NCBI RefSeq assembly: GCF_900107635.1
Contig: NZ_FNRD01000003.1
Location: 62,001 to 126,000 of the forward strand
Reading direction: 5' to 3'
DNA from: Flavobacterium gillisiae
Lineage (GTDB): Bacteria > Bacteroidota > Bacteroidia > Flavobacteriales > Flavobacteriaceae
DNA length: 64,000 nt
A program made the translations under genes and the position numbers. This document shows positions 8,419-17,955 of this stretch, in pieces. A model generated the notes under the pieces. That model did no database searches. It was not told where the DNA came from and saw nothing but the letters and a program-made list of their open reading frames with translations. Each line of letters starts with the position of its first letter. Within the stretch, counting starts at the first letter, position 1.

Positions 8419-8454
8419 AAAACCCCTTTCAAAATCAACTTTGAAAGGGGTTTT
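8419..8454. terminator. Bidirectional terminator between doxX-like gene and glmM
   Basis: An inverted repeat with AAACCCCTTTCAAA (8420-8433) and TTTGAAAGGGGTTT (8440-8453), extendable by one A-T pair, lies between two convergent genes with A and T tracts on its two sides. It is the third copy of the same stem in the first 8.5 kb. Confidence 0.85.
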
Positions 8455-8475
8455 TATATTTTAATAAGCGCTGTT

Positions 8476-9864
8476 TTAGATGCCAGCTACCGCTTTAATT
8501 TCATCAATAATTCGCAAAGCCAGCGTATCAGCCTGAGCTTGTGAAGGCGCTTCAGTATAGATTCTAATAATAGGTTCTGTATTTGATTTTCTCAGATGAA
8601 CCCATTCATTAGCAAAGTCAATCTTTACTCCGTCAATGGTAGTAATATCTTCGTTTTTATATTTCTCAGTCATGGCAACCAGAATCGCATCGACATCAAT
8701 TTGTGGGGTCAACTCAATTTTGTTTTTGCTCATGTAATACTCCGGATAAGAAGCACGTAAAGCCGAAACAGTCATTTTCTTGTTGGCCAAATGCGTCAAG
8801 AATAAGGCAACACCTACCAAACTATCACGGCCATAGTGTGATTCTGGGTAAATGATTCCGCCGTTTCCTTCTCCGCCTATGATGGCATTGTTCTTTTTCA
8901 TTAAATCCACTACGTTCACCTCGCCTACGGCACTAGCTTCATAGCTTCCGTTATGCCTGTTCGTCACATCACGCAAGGCACGAGAAGAAGACATATTAGA
9001 AACCGTATTTCCTGGGGTTTTGCTCAACACATAGTCGGCACAAGCTACCAAAGTATATTCTTCACCAAACATTTCACCATCTTCACAGATGAAAGCCAAA
9101 CGGTCTACGTCTGGATCAACGACAACTCCTAAATCTGCTTTTTCTTTAACTACTAGTTCTGAAATATCAGTCAGGTGTTCTTTTAAAGGCTCCGGGTTGT
9201 GTGGAAAATGTCCGTTAGGTTCACAGTATAGCTTCACTACTTCAACTCCCATTAATTCCAATAATTTTGGGATAATGATTCCTCCAGATGAATTCACACC
9301 GTCTACTACTACTTTGAATTTAGCCGCTTTCACTGCTTCAACATCAACTAAAGGCAAATTCAATACCTCGTCAATATGAATATCCATGTAAGCGTCATTC
9401 TCTGTGATTTCGCCCAAACTGTCCACATCCGAGAAATCAAACGCTTCTGCTTCGGCGATAGCAAGGATTTTTTCTCCTTCGATACCATTAAGAAATTCCC
9501 CTTTTTCATTCAATAACTTTAAAGCATTCCATTGCTTCGGATTGTGTGAGGCAGTAAGGATAATTCCTCCGTCTGCTTTCTCCAAAGGTACGGCAACTTC
9601 AACCGTTGGTGTCGTTGACAATCCCAAATCAATCACGTCAATACCTAAGCCAATTAAGGTATTCACAACTAAATTATGAATCATAGGTCCTGAAATCCGT
9701 GCGTCACGTCCTACGACAACCGTAAGTTTGTCTTTACCAGAATAGTTTTTTAACCAGGTTCCATAAGCTGAGGCAAATTTCACAGCGTCAAGCGGCGTTA
9801 GGTTATCCCCTACTTTCCCTCCTATTGTCCCACGTATTCCTGATATTGATTTTATTAAAGTCAT
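8476..9864 (-). CDS. glmM: Phosphoglucosamine mutase
   Basis: 462 residues of the alpha-D-phosphohexomutase family. It interconverts glucosamine-6-phosphate and glucosamine-1-phosphate for UDP-GlcNAc and peptidoglycan synthesis in the cytoplasm. Visible motifs: catalytic serine loop TASHNPKQWNALK (near 100), metal loop DPDVDR (near 250), sugar loop GGEGNGG (near 335), phosphate-binding C-terminal RKSNTEPIIRIYTE. Length is normal. A TATATTTG box on the minus strand at 9915-9908 gives a leader of about 38 nt. Phosphoglucomutase/phosphomannomutase activity cannot be excluded from sequence alone. Confidence 0.92.
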   Translation of the reverse strand: MTLIKSISGIRGTIGGKVGDNLTPLDAVKFASAYGTWLKNYSGKDKLTVVVGRDARISGPMIHNLVVNTLIGLGIDVIDLGLSTTPTVEVAVPLEKADGGIILTASHNPKQWNALKLLNEKGEFLNGIEGEKILAIAEAEAFDFSDVDSLGEITENDAYMDIHIDEVLNLPLVDVEAVKAAKFKVVVDGVNSSGGIIIPKLLELMGVEVVKLYCEPNGHFPHNPEPLKEHLTDISELVVKEKADLGVVVDPDVDRLAFICEDGEMFGEEYTLVACADYVLSKTPGNTVSNMSSSRALRDVTNRHNGSYEASAVGEVNVVDLMKKNNAIIGGEGNGGIIYPESHYGRDSLVGVALFLTHLANKKMTVSALRASYPEYYMSKNKIELTPQIDVDAILVAMTEKYKNEDITTIDGVKIDFANEWVHLRKSNTEPIIRIYTEAPSQAQADTLALRIIDEIKAVAGI

Positions 9865-9962
9865 TATTATGTTTTTAAATTTTGAGTATTATATTTCGAA
9901 TTTCCCACAAATATAATAATTGACAATTTAAATAAGTCATTTAGAATTCATAATTTAGGCGA

Positions 9963-10547
9963 ATGAACTTCTTAGCACACATCTATCTCTCGGGCGACAA
10001 TGATTTAATCAAAATTGGTAATTTTATGGCCGATGGGATTCGGGGGAAACAATTTAAAAATTATCCTCTGGAAGTCCAGAAAGGAATTATGTTACATCGT
10101 GCCATTGATACATTTACGGATGCACATCCTATTTTTCGACAAAGCACTAAAAAATTGCATTCCAGATACCATCACTATTCTGGTGTCATAGTTGATGTTT
10201 TTTACGATCATTTTCTGGCAAAAAACTGGGCTAAATACTCAAATGAAGATTTGGAAACATATGTTACTGCTTTCTATCAGTCTTTGAATGACAACATCCC
10301 CATTTTAAGCGAAAGAACTATTTCAATTATGCCGTATATGATTAAACAAAATTGGCTACTCAGTTATCAAACCATTGTAGGGATTGACAAAATATTAACC
10401 CAAATGGATAGCCGAACCAAGAATGAATCAAAAATGCGCTTTGCTTCAGAGGAACTAACGGAGTTCTATACCGTATTTGAGCAGGATTTTACGGACTTCT
10501 TTGAGGAATTGAGAGCACATGCGAGACAAAAATTAATAGAAGAATGA
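9963..10547 (+). CDS. ACP phosphodiesterase (DUF479 family)
   Basis: 194 residues. MNFLAHIYLSGDNDLIKIGN, MADGIRGK, LHRAIDTFTDAHP and VIVDVFYDHFLAKNW are the conserved His/Asp blocks of AcpH-like phosphodiesterases, which remove 4'-phosphopantetheine from acyl carrier protein in an HD-like metal site. Divergent from glmM with a 98-bp gap. A repeat element, not another gene, follows. Confidence 0.85.
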   Translation: MNFLAHIYLSGDNDLIKIGNFMADGIRGKQFKNYPLEVQKGIMLHRAIDTFTDAHPIFRQSTKKLHSRYHHYSGVIVDVFYDHFLAKNWAKYSNEDLETYVTAFYQSLNDNIPILSERTISIMPYMIKQNWLLSYQTIVGIDKILTQMDSRTKNESKMRFASEELTEFYTVFEQDFTDFFEELRAHARQKLIEE

Positions 10548-10557
10548 TTTCTTTTTT

Positions 10558-10698
10558 ACCACATAGAAACTTAGGTTAGTTTTATTGGGTTAAGAAAGTA
10601 GAAAATAAATTTTCAAACATAGTTTTGAAGGATGATTAAATCTATTATTAAGCGAAGCCTTTTTATACACAAACTAAAATTCTATGTCTCTATGTGGT
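10558..10698. repeat. Flavobacterial intergenic repeat with 17-bp terminal inverted repeats
   Basis: The ends ACCACATAGAAACTTAG (10558-10574) and CTATGTCTCTATGTGGT (10682-10698) are inverted copies matching at 15 of 17 positions, enclosing about 107 bp of AT-rich non-coding DNA. I recall closely similar intergenic elements in Flavobacterium genomes. It encodes nothing visible; MITE-like or RNA-level function is possible. Confidence 0.55.
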
Positions 10699-10761
10699 TA
10701 AAGCATTTAAAGCTAGTTTCACATTAAAAAAATACCAATAAAACCAAAACACCATACCATA

Positions 10762-12447
10762 ATGAAAAAAATAATACTACTACTTTCTCTAGCGATTATC
10801 AGCTGTAAATCAAATGAAAAAATCGTCGCTCCAACAGGTTTGGTAACCGATAAAGCCATGGTCGTTTCGGCAAGGGAAGAGGCTTCCGCAATTGGTGTTG
10901 CCATTATGAAAAAAGGCGGAAACGCTTTTGATGCTATGGTCGCGACTGAACTCGCATTGGCCGTATCTTATCCGCAGGCGGGAAATCTTGGCGGTGGTGG
11001 TTTCATGGTTTTTAGAAAAGCCAACGGAGAAACCGGAGCGCTTGACTACAGAGAAAAAGCACCTCTAGCTGCAACAAAAGATATGTATCTCGATGCAGCC
11101 GGAAATGTAATTGAAGGCAAAAGTACCGCTTCGGCAGTAGCTTCTGGAATTCCAGGTACGCTGGCAGGATTATTTGCAGTACATAAGAAATATGGTTCAT
11201 TACCCATAGCCGAAATCCTTGCGCCTGTAATTGCGTTAGCAGAAAATGGCGTGGTCGTTACGCAGCACCAAGCACAAAGTTTAGCTGATTACAGAGAAAC
11301 TTTTATAAAAACTAATGGTCCAAACAGCTTATTTTCTCATGAATATAAAGCGGGTGACACGATTAAATATCTAGCCTTGGCAGCCACTCTAAAACGAATT
11401 GCAAAAAACGGACGTGATGAGTTTTACAAAGGGGAAACGGCGAAAAAGTTAGTAGCTTTTCTAAAGATCAAAGACGGAAATATGACATTGGAAGATTTAA
11501 ATCAATATGAAGCCAAATGGAGGGCACCTATCACTTTTACCTATAAAGATTTAAAGATAACCTCTATGTCTCCGCCTAGTAGTGGTGGTATTTGTTTAGA
11601 CCAAATAATGAAAATGATCGAGCCTTTTAATCTTGCCGAAATGGGACACAACAGTTTGAAAGCCATTCAAGTAATCACAGAAGCTGAACGAAGAGCCTAT
11701 GCTGACAGAAATGCTTTCCTAGGTGACCCTGATTTTGTAAAGCTTCCCGTAAAAGAACTCTTGGATTCCACTTACATCCAAAACAGAATGAGCGATTTCT
11801 CATTCGATAAGGCCTCTAAATCATCTGATATTGGTAAAGGAAAAATTGCAGGTTATGAAAGCAAGCAAACCACCCACTACTCTATCGTTGATGCCGACGG
11901 AAATGCAGTTTCCGTAACAACGACCTTAAATGATAATTACGGTTCTAAAATCTACTGTGATGAATTAGGTTTCTTTTTAAACAATCAAATGGATGATTTT
12001 AGCGCTAAACCTGGAGTTCCTAACCTTTACGGACTTACAGGAACCGAAGCCAATAGTATCGCTCCAGGCAAAAGAATGCTTAGCTCTATGACACCAACCA
12101 TTGTAGAGAAGAACGGAAAATTGCTTATGGTTGTGGGAACTCCCGGAGGTTCTACAATTATCACTTCTGTTTTGCAAACCATTTTAAATGTGTACGAATT
12201 CGGAATGAGTATGCAGGAAGCAGTCGATGCACCCCGTTTTCATCACCAATGGCTTCCTGATGAAATCACTTTTGAGCCGAATTCATTTTCGAAAGAAATT
12301 ACAAATGCACTAAAAGAAAAAGAGTACAAAATAAACGAAGCTAACAAAGAAATCATCGGTCAAGTTGATGCTGTCTTAGTATATCCAAACGGAAAACTAG
12401 AAGGTGGTGCTGATAAAAGAGGTGATAATAAAGCGGTAGGCTTTTAA
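10762..12447 (+). CDS. ggt: Gamma-glutamyltransferase, lipoprotein (first of tandem pair)
   Basis: 561 residues. Signal peptide with lipobox AIISC followed by KSNEK, lacking the acidic export signal, so probably periplasm-facing. Family N-terminal hallmarks [20 protein letters not shown] and GGGGFMV. The autoprocessing and catalytic threonine lies in TTHYSIVDADGNAVSVTTTLN (near 375); the small subunit carries [12 protein letters not shown]. It cleaves gamma-glutamyl bonds of glutathione and related peptides. The next gene is a close paralogue 31 bp downstream, so the two form a tandem duplication. Confidence 0.93.
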   Translation: MKKIILLLSLAIISCKSNEKIVAPTGLVTDKAMVVSAREEASAIGVAIMKKGGNAFDAMVATELALAVSYPQAGNLGGGGFMVFRKANGETGALDYREKAPLAATKDMYLDAAGNVIEGKSTASAVASGIPGTLAGLFAVHKKYGSLPIAEILAPVIALAENGVVVTQHQAQSLADYRETFIKTNGPNSLFSHEYKAGDTIKYLALAATLKRIAKNGRDEFYKGETAKKLVAFLKIKDGNMTLEDLNQYEAKWRAPITFTYKDLKITSMSPPSSGGICLDQIMKMIEPFNLAEMGHNSLKAIQVITEAERRAYADRNAFLGDPDFVKLPVKELLDSTYIQNRMSDFSFDKASKSSDIGKGKIAGYESKQTTHYSIVDADGNAVSVTTTLNDNYGSKIYCDELGFFLNNQMDDFSAKPGVPNLYGLTGTEANSIAPGKRMLSSMTPTIVEKNGKLLMVVGTPGGSTIITSVLQTILNVYEFGMSMQEAVDAPRFHHQWLPDEITFEPNSFSKEITNALKEKEYKINEANKEIIGQVDAVLVYPNGKLEGGADKRGDNKAVGF

Positions 12448-12478
12448 AAAAAGGATTCCATTATAAATTGAAAGAAAG

Positions 12479-14167
12479 ATGAAAAAAAGTATTTTACTGT
12501 CGTTTGCCATTATTTTTTTAAGCTGTAAAACACAAAACAGTGTTGTGCAACCTACAGGACTTTTAGCGAATAAAGCGATGGTCGTTTCGGCACGGGAAGA
12601 AGCTTCTAAAATTGGTGTCGAAATCATGAAAAAAGGCGGAAATGCTTTTGATGCCATGGTCGCAACCGAATTAGCATTGGCTGTAGCCTACCCTTACGCC
12701 GGGAATCTTGGCGGTGGCGGATTTATGGTCTACAGAAAAGCAAATGGCGAAAAAGGAACTTTGGACTATCGCGAGAAAGCACCATTAGCAGCCACAAAAG
12801 ATATGTTTTTGGATGCCAATGGAAATGTTATTCCTGGAAAAAGCACCAAAACTCCACTGGCAATTGGGATACCTGGCACAATAGCAGGTGTTTTTGCTGT
12901 ACATAAAAAATTAGGTTCTCTACCTATCGAAGAGATTTTAAAACCCGTTATTGAATTAGCGGAACGTGGTGTTGTAGTCACTCACAAACAAGAAGAACGT
13001 TTAAACGACTATCGTCAAGAACTTACTAAAATAAATGGTGCTAATTCGGTGCTTTCAAAAGTATATAAAGAAAAAGACACCATTAAATATCCAGCGCTAG
13101 CGGCAACACTAAGAAGGATTTCAAAAAATGGACGCGACGAGTTTTACAAAGGTGAAACCGCTAAAACTTTAGTGGATTATCTTCAGGCAAAAGGAGCTAT
13201 AATCACCATGGAAGATTTGGCTCAATACGAAGCCAAATGGAGAACACCGCTTAGTTTTAAATACAAAGATTTGAACATTATTTCGATGGCACCACCAAGC
13301 AGTGGCGGAATATGCCTGGCACAAATATTTAAAATGATCGCCCCTTATGATTTAGCTAAAATGGGACATAATTCTTCACAGGGTATACAAGTAATTGTAG
13401 AAGCCGAGCGACGAGCCTATGCAGACCGAAGCTACTTTCTAGGAGATCCTGACTTTGTAAAGATACCATTGAAAGCGTTAATGGACGACAACTACCTTAA
13501 ACAAAGAATGGCCAATTTCAGTTTTGACAAAGCGACCTTGTCATCAGATATCAAGGAAGGGAACGTCAACTATAATGAAAGTATGGAAACCACCCACTAC
13601 TCTATTATAGATCAATTTGGAAATGCCATTGCAGCTACAACCACGCTAAACGCCGGTTATGGTTCAAAATTTTACTGTGATGAATTGGGATTTTTATTGA
13701 ACAATGAAATGGATGATTTCAGCGCTAAACCAGGCGTACCCAATATGTTTGGACTCGTAGGAAATGAAGCGAATAGCATTGCTCCACAAAAAAGAATGCT
13801 GAGTTCTATGACGCCAACCATTGTAGAAAAAAACGGAAAACTATTGATGACCGTGGGATCGCCTGGAGGCTCGACTATTATCACTTCTGTATTACAAACG
13901 ATCTTAAATGTGTACGAATACAATTTGAGTATGCAAGAAGCGGTTAATGCGCCACGCTTTCACCATCAATGGTTACCGGATTTGATTACATTCGAACCGA
14001 ATACTTTTAGCACACAAACCTTTGATGCGTTAAAAGCAAAAGGCTATCTTATTAATGAAAAAACAACTCCTGTTATTGGTAAAGTAGATGCTATTTTAGT
14101 GTTACCAAACAATAAACTAGAAGGTGGAGCCGATTTTAGAGGAGATGATACCGCAGTTGGATTTTAG
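12479..14167 (+). CDS. ggt: Gamma-glutamyltransferase, lipoprotein (second of tandem pair)
   Basis: 562 residues, collinear with the preceding gene: lipobox [24 protein letters not shown], catalytic [13 protein letters not shown] (near 375), [12 protein letters not shown] and closing [15 protein letters not shown]. Every catalytic block is intact, so it is not a pseudogene. Long stretches are conserved at DNA level but divergence is spread throughout, so the duplication is not very recent. Substrate or expression differences between the two copies cannot be read from the sequence. The stop is only 4 bp before the next start. Confidence 0.93.
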   Translation: MKKSILLSFAIIFLSCKTQNSVVQPTGLLANKAMVVSAREEASKIGVEIMKKGGNAFDAMVATELALAVAYPYAGNLGGGGFMVYRKANGEKGTLDYREKAPLAATKDMFLDANGNVIPGKSTKTPLAIGIPGTIAGVFAVHKKLGSLPIEEILKPVIELAERGVVVTHKQEERLNDYRQELTKINGANSVLSKVYKEKDTIKYPALAATLRRISKNGRDEFYKGETAKTLVDYLQAKGAIITMEDLAQYEAKWRTPLSFKYKDLNIISMAPPSSGGICLAQIFKMIAPYDLAKMGHNSSQGIQVIVEAERRAYADRSYFLGDPDFVKIPLKALMDDNYLKQRMANFSFDKATLSSDIKEGNVNYNESMETTHYSIIDQFGNAIAATTTLNAGYGSKFYCDELGFLLNNEMDDFSAKPGVPNMFGLVGNEANSIAPQKRMLSSMTPTIVEKNGKLLMTVGSPGGSTIITSVLQTILNVYEYNLSMQEAVNAPRFHHQWLPDLITFEPNTFSTQTFDALKAKGYLINEKTTPVIGKVDAILVLPNNKLEGGADFRGDDTAVGF

Positions 14168-14171
14168 AAGT

Positions 14172-14837
14172 ATGGGATTTATTGCTGATTTAGAAGTTGT
14201 CTTTCAAGAAAATAGCCAGAGCGAAAATGCTTTGGCTATGTCCAAATATATGAAGAATAATTTTGCGTTTTTTGGAATAAAAACAACCGAACGAAGACAA
14301 ATTTTTAAAGAAGTCTGGAAAGCGAACAAAGAGGAAGTAGCCAAAAATGCAAGAGAAATTGCAATAGCCTTATATGCAAAAGATCAACGAGAATTTCATT
14401 ATTGCGCCATTGAAATTTTGATAAAAGACCTGAAAGGAAAGTATAAACAGAAAGATATTGATCTCATAGAAAAACTGCTAACACTTAATTCCTGGTGGGA
14501 CAGCGTAGATACTATTTCAAAAAATATTCTTGGCGAATACTTATTAGAATTTCCGGAGTCTATTGTCGAAACTAGTACTAGATTTTCCAATTCAGAAAAT
14601 ATGTGGCTTAACCGAAGTGCTATCTTATTTCAATTGGGGTATAAAGAAAAAACGGATTTTGATTTACTAAAAACGATCTGTAGTCAGCACAAAGCCTCTT
14701 CCGAGTTTTTTATTCAGAAGGCAATTGGATGGTCCTTGCGGGAATACGCAAAAACAAATCGAGAAGCAGTAAAAATATTTGTAGCTGATTCCGACCTACA
14801 ACGATTGAGCAGAAAAGAAGCGCTAAAAAACTTATAG
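14172..14837 (+). CDS. DNA alkylation repair protein (AlkD-like)
   Basis: 221 residues from the ATG at 14172. A longer frame opening at 14124 overlaps the ggt coding end and adds nothing AlkD-like. Blocks: MSKYMKNNFAFFGIKTTERR, REFHYCAIEIL, LNSWWDSVDTISKNILGEYL and FFIQKAIGWSLREYAKTN. These are the HEAT-like repeats of AlkC/AlkD DNA glycosylases that remove 3- and 7-alkyl purines without base flipping. The WDSVD segment is the characteristic active-site region. Probably translationally linked to ggt. Confidence 0.85.
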   Translation: MGFIADLEVVFQENSQSENALAMSKYMKNNFAFFGIKTTERRQIFKEVWKANKEEVAKNAREIAIALYAKDQREFHYCAIEILIKDLKGKYKQKDIDLIEKLLTLNSWWDSVDTISKNILGEYLLEFPESIVETSTRFSNSENMWLNRSAILFQLGYKEKTDFDLLKTICSQHKASSEFFIQKAIGWSLREYAKTNREAVKIFVADSDLQRLSRKEALKNL

Positions 14838-14881
14838 GATCATTAAAATAATAGTAAATTAGCACTTTCAAAAAAAAATAA

Positions 14882-16666
14882 ATGCTCAAAAAATATCTTA
14901 CTAAACTAGAAAATATTATTGCCTGGGCGCAATCTATGCTAACAGAAAAGCAATTTATTTTCTTATCTAGTGTATTAGTAGGTATTTCTTCCGCATTTGC
15001 AGTAATTGTTCTAAAATCATTTGCCCACCAAGTCTTCTCCTTTGCCACGTACATCAACGGAATTTTAAAACTGAGTTTCATTAATAGTATTTTACCTATT
15101 GCAGGTTTATTACTGACCGTATTTGTAGTAAAAAAAGTCCTTGGCGGTTCTATAGAAAAAGGGACTTCCCAGATTTTATACTCCGTTGCAAAGAAAGCCA
15201 GTATCGTTCCAAAAAAGCAAATGTATGCCCAAATAATCACAAGTTCCCTTACTGTTGGTCTTGGTGGATCAGCGGGTTTAGAGAGTCCTATCGTTGTGTC
15301 TGGTGCCGCTTTTGGGTCCAATTATGCACAGCGCTACAAGCTCAGTTATAAAGACAGAACCTTACTCATTGGTTGTGGAGTGGCTGCTGGAATCGCTGCT
15401 GCATTTAACGCACCTATTGCAGGTGTTCTATTTGCTATCGAATTTTTATTGGTAGATGTGAGTATAGCCGCATTTACACCTATTATGATTGCCGCCGCTA
15501 CGGGCGCTTTGGTTTCTGAAATTGTATTGGACGAATCTATTTTATTAAATTTCAAACAACAACAGGTTTTCGATTACCATAAAATCCCTTTTTATATCCT
15601 TCTGGGTGTATTGACCGGATTTATGTCAGTTTACTATACTCGATATTTTCAAAGAACAGAACATTATTTTGCTAAACTAAAACTCAGTCCCTATAAAAAA
15701 GCACTTTTTGGAGCTTCTATTCTGGCCGTTTTAATTTTTATTTTTCCAACGCTATTTGGTGAGGGTTATGAGAGTATCAAAGTATTATCGGAGGATAATC
15801 CCGGTGTAATGTTAGAAAACACTCTTTTTAGCAGTTTTAGAACTAACAGCTGGGTCTTACTGATATTCGTAGGTATGACGATGATGGTAAAAGTTTTTGC
15901 TACTGGAATTACATTAGGATCTGGTGGAAACGGTGGTAATTTTGCCCCTTCCTTATTTGTAGGTTCCTATCTAGGATTTGTCTTTTCAAAAGCGATAAAC
16001 CTAACTGGTTTGACCCAGTTGCCTGTCAGTAATTTTACGATGGTAGGAATGGCCGGTATTTTGAGCGGCTTGTTTCATGCCCCATTAACAGCCATTTTCT
16101 TGATTGCTGAAATAACTGGTGGATACAGTTTAATGCTTCCGTTGATGATTGTTGCTTCAATCAGTTTTGCTATTTCAAAACGATTTGAACGACATTCCAT
16201 GGATGTAAAAGAATTGGCTAAAAAAGGACACGCTTTTACGAGTAATAAAGACACAAATGTACTAGCGACATTAGATACTACTTCTATCATACAAACCGAT
16301 TATTTAACGGTTACACCCGATGAAAATCTAGAGAAATTAGTTGATTTAATTTCGCACTCCAATCAGGTTATTTTTGCCGTTGTGGATAAAGACAAGCGTT
16401 TATTAGGTGTGGTCCATTTCAATAATATCCGTGAAATTATTTTTAATACGTACCGAGTAAAATACACTTTGGTTAAAAATATCATGGCCGTTCCTACTGA
16501 AATAATCTACCCATTCAATACCATGGAGACGGTGATGAACAAATTTGAGCGATCAAAAGTTGCCTTTTTACCAGTGGTGAAAGATGATAAATACTTCGGA
16601 TTTATATCTAAATCAGTCGCACTTGAAGCCTATCGCACCAAATTGAAATCGATGACGATAGAATAA
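14882..16666 (+). CDS. ClC-type chloride channel/transporter with CBS domains
   Basis: 594 residues: ClC membrane core (about 20-435) and two C-terminal CBS domains (about 465-590). Pore motifs: GGSAGLESPIV near 133 (contains the gating glutamate), GSGGNGGNFAPSLF near 345, and GGYSLMLP near 415 with the pore tyrosine. At the position where ClC-ec1 has the second glutamate of the proton path (its IIEEM), this protein reads AIEFL, so the inner proton glutamate appears to be Phe, as expected for a channel rather than an exchanger. That depends on an alignment by eye. CBS domains suggest nucleotide control. Confidence 0.88.
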   Translation: MLKKYLTKLENIIAWAQSMLTEKQFIFLSSVLVGISSAFAVIVLKSFAHQVFSFATYINGILKLSFINSILPIAGLLLTVFVVKKVLGGSIEKGTSQILYSVAKKASIVPKKQMYAQIITSSLTVGLGGSAGLESPIVVSGAAFGSNYAQRYKLSYKDRTLLIGCGVAAGIAAAFNAPIAGVLFAIEFLLVDVSIAAFTPIMIAAATGALVSEIVLDESILLNFKQQQVFDYHKIPFYILLGVLTGFMSVYYTRYFQRTEHYFAKLKLSPYKKALFGASILAVLIFIFPTLFGEGYESIKVLSEDNPGVMLENTLFSSFRTNSWVLLIFVGMTMMVKVFATGITLGSGGNGGNFAPSLFVGSYLGFVFSKAINLTGLTQLPVSNFTMVGMAGILSGLFHAPLTAIFLIAEITGGYSLMLPLMIVASISFAISKRFERHSMDVKELAKKGHAFTSNKDTNVLATLDTTSIIQTDYLTVTPDENLEKLVDLISHSNQVIFAVVDKDKRLLGVVHFNNIREIIFNTYRVKYTLVKNIMAVPTEIIYPFNTMETVMNKFERSKVAFLPVVKDDKYFGFISKSVALEAYRTKLKSMTIE

Positions 16667-16680
16667 TACATAAATCTTAA

Positions 16681-16714
16681 TATCGGATAAGATGTTTTTT
16701 AATATTATCCGATA
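16681..16714. promoter_or_regulatory. Inverted-repeat operator before the Fic gene
   Basis: TATCGGATAA (16681-16690) and TTATCCGATA (16705-16714) are perfect inverted 10-mers, 24 bp centre to centre, ending 7 bp before the -7 box. The position would block or remodel RNA polymerase, fitting autorepression by the DNA-binding C-terminus of the Fic protein. Confidence 0.6.
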
Positions 16715-16721
16715 AATGTAG

Positions 16722-16729
16722 TATCTTTG
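16722..16729 (+). promoter_or_regulatory. -7 promoter box of the Fic gene, near-leaderless
   Basis: TATCTTTG is an exact match to TAnnTTTG and ends only 5 bp before the ATG at 16735, so the transcript should start at or next to the start codon. Confidence 0.6.
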
Positions 16730-16734
16730 TGGTT

Positions 16735-17688
16735 ATGTGGAAGATAGATACAAACTATAGAGAAGAATTTCAATCAACCTTTGATCGATTGTATGAAAAA
16801 AAGCAAGTCCTGCAAACCAGCAGACCATTGCCCGACATCGCATTGAATAAAATCAAGGAAAGTCTATCTATAGAATGGACCTATAATTCTAATAGTATTG
16901 AAGGAAACACCATGAGTTTAAGAGAAACCCAAATGGTGCTTCAAGAAGGAATAACCATCAAGGGAAAATCATTACGAGAACATTTTGAAACCCATAATCA
17001 CGATAAAGCAATTGATTATTTATTCTCCATTGTAAATACTGATTATGTGTTGCGCAGTATTGACATTTTGTCTTTGCATGGATTAGTTTTACGTTCTATT
17101 GAAGATGATTTTGCAGGTCGCTTGCGCAATGGCGGCGTGCGTATATCAGGTGCAAATTTTGTTCCTCCAAATGCTAATAAAGTTTCGGATTTACTCGATG
17201 AATTGATTGATTTTAGTAATACAAATCCGTTAGGACTTAATGACATTGAACTAGCGGCTGTCTTTCATCATAAACTCGTTTGGATTCATCCTTTTTTTGA
17301 TGGAAATGGTAGAACGGTTCGCTTGACTATGAATTTGTTATTGATGCGTTGTGGTTTTCCGCCCGCCATCATTTTAAAAAATGACCGCAAGAAATACTAT
17401 GAAGCGCTTAATCAAGCCAATGGAGGTAATTATCAAAAACTTACTTTATTGATGTGTCAAGCTCTTGAGCGCACACTTAATATATACATAAATGCGCTTC
17501 CAGGAAATGACACAGAATACATTGTCATTTCTAATTTGGTTCAGGAACCTGATATGCCCTATGGTCAAGAATACATAAGTCTACTGGCTAGGCAAGGCAA
17601 AATTGATGCTTATAAAGAAGGACGCAATTGGCTTACCACAAGAGAGGCCGTAGAAAATTACATGGCCACCAGAAAACGAAAACGCTAA
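16735..17688 (+). CDS. Fic family protein (AMPylase) with C-terminal helix-turn-helix
   Basis: 317 residues from the ATG at 16735; a GTG at 16729 lies inside the -7 box and is unlikely. The catalytic motif HPFFDGNGRTVRL (near 188) is complete: HPFx(D/E)GNGRxxR. An N-terminal SNSIEGN (near 52) fits the inhibitory helix motif (S/T)xxxE(G/N) of class II Fic proteins, so activity is probably self-restrained. The last 60 residues read as a winged-helix-like tail (EYISLLARQGKIDAYKEGRN, then a basic end). The target protein is unknown. The operator at 16681 suggests self-regulation. Confidence 0.88.
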   Translation: MWKIDTNYREEFQSTFDRLYEKKQVLQTSRPLPDIALNKIKESLSIEWTYNSNSIEGNTMSLRETQMVLQEGITIKGKSLREHFETHNHDKAIDYLFSIVNTDYVLRSIDILSLHGLVLRSIEDDFAGRLRNGGVRISGANFVPPNANKVSDLLDELIDFSNTNPLGLNDIELAAVFHHKLVWIHPFFDGNGRTVRLTMNLLLMRCGFPPAIILKNDRKKYYEALNQANGGNYQKLTLLMCQALERTLNIYINALPGNDTEYIVISNLVQEPDMPYGQEYISLLARQGKIDAYKEGRNWLTTREAVENYMATRKRKR

Positions 17689-17704
17689 TTACATAATTAG
17701 CGTT
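17681..17704 (+). terminator. Intrinsic terminator overlapping the Fic stop codon
   Basis: AACGCTAATT (17681-17690) and AATTAGCGTT (17695-17704) form a perfect 10-bp stem with a 4-nt loop and a T7 tail. The TAA at 17686-17688 is inside the stem. Confidence 0.85.
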
Positions 17705-17955
17705 TTTTTATGCGCAATACCCATTCATTATTACAAGAACAAAACGAACTAAATAGCCCCGATTGAAGTAAAAATACTTATAAGGCAAGTGTTTTGCCTT
17801 ATAAGATTGAAACGGAAAGCGGGAGAGCTCTTTATTAAAAACAATAGAAACAATGCTCTAAACTCCATTTTAAGGTATTGATTTTAACATAAACTTCTAA
17901 AGTGTTGTATCGAAAGAATAAATCAAAATGGTAACTTTGCTTTTTTGCAAAAATT

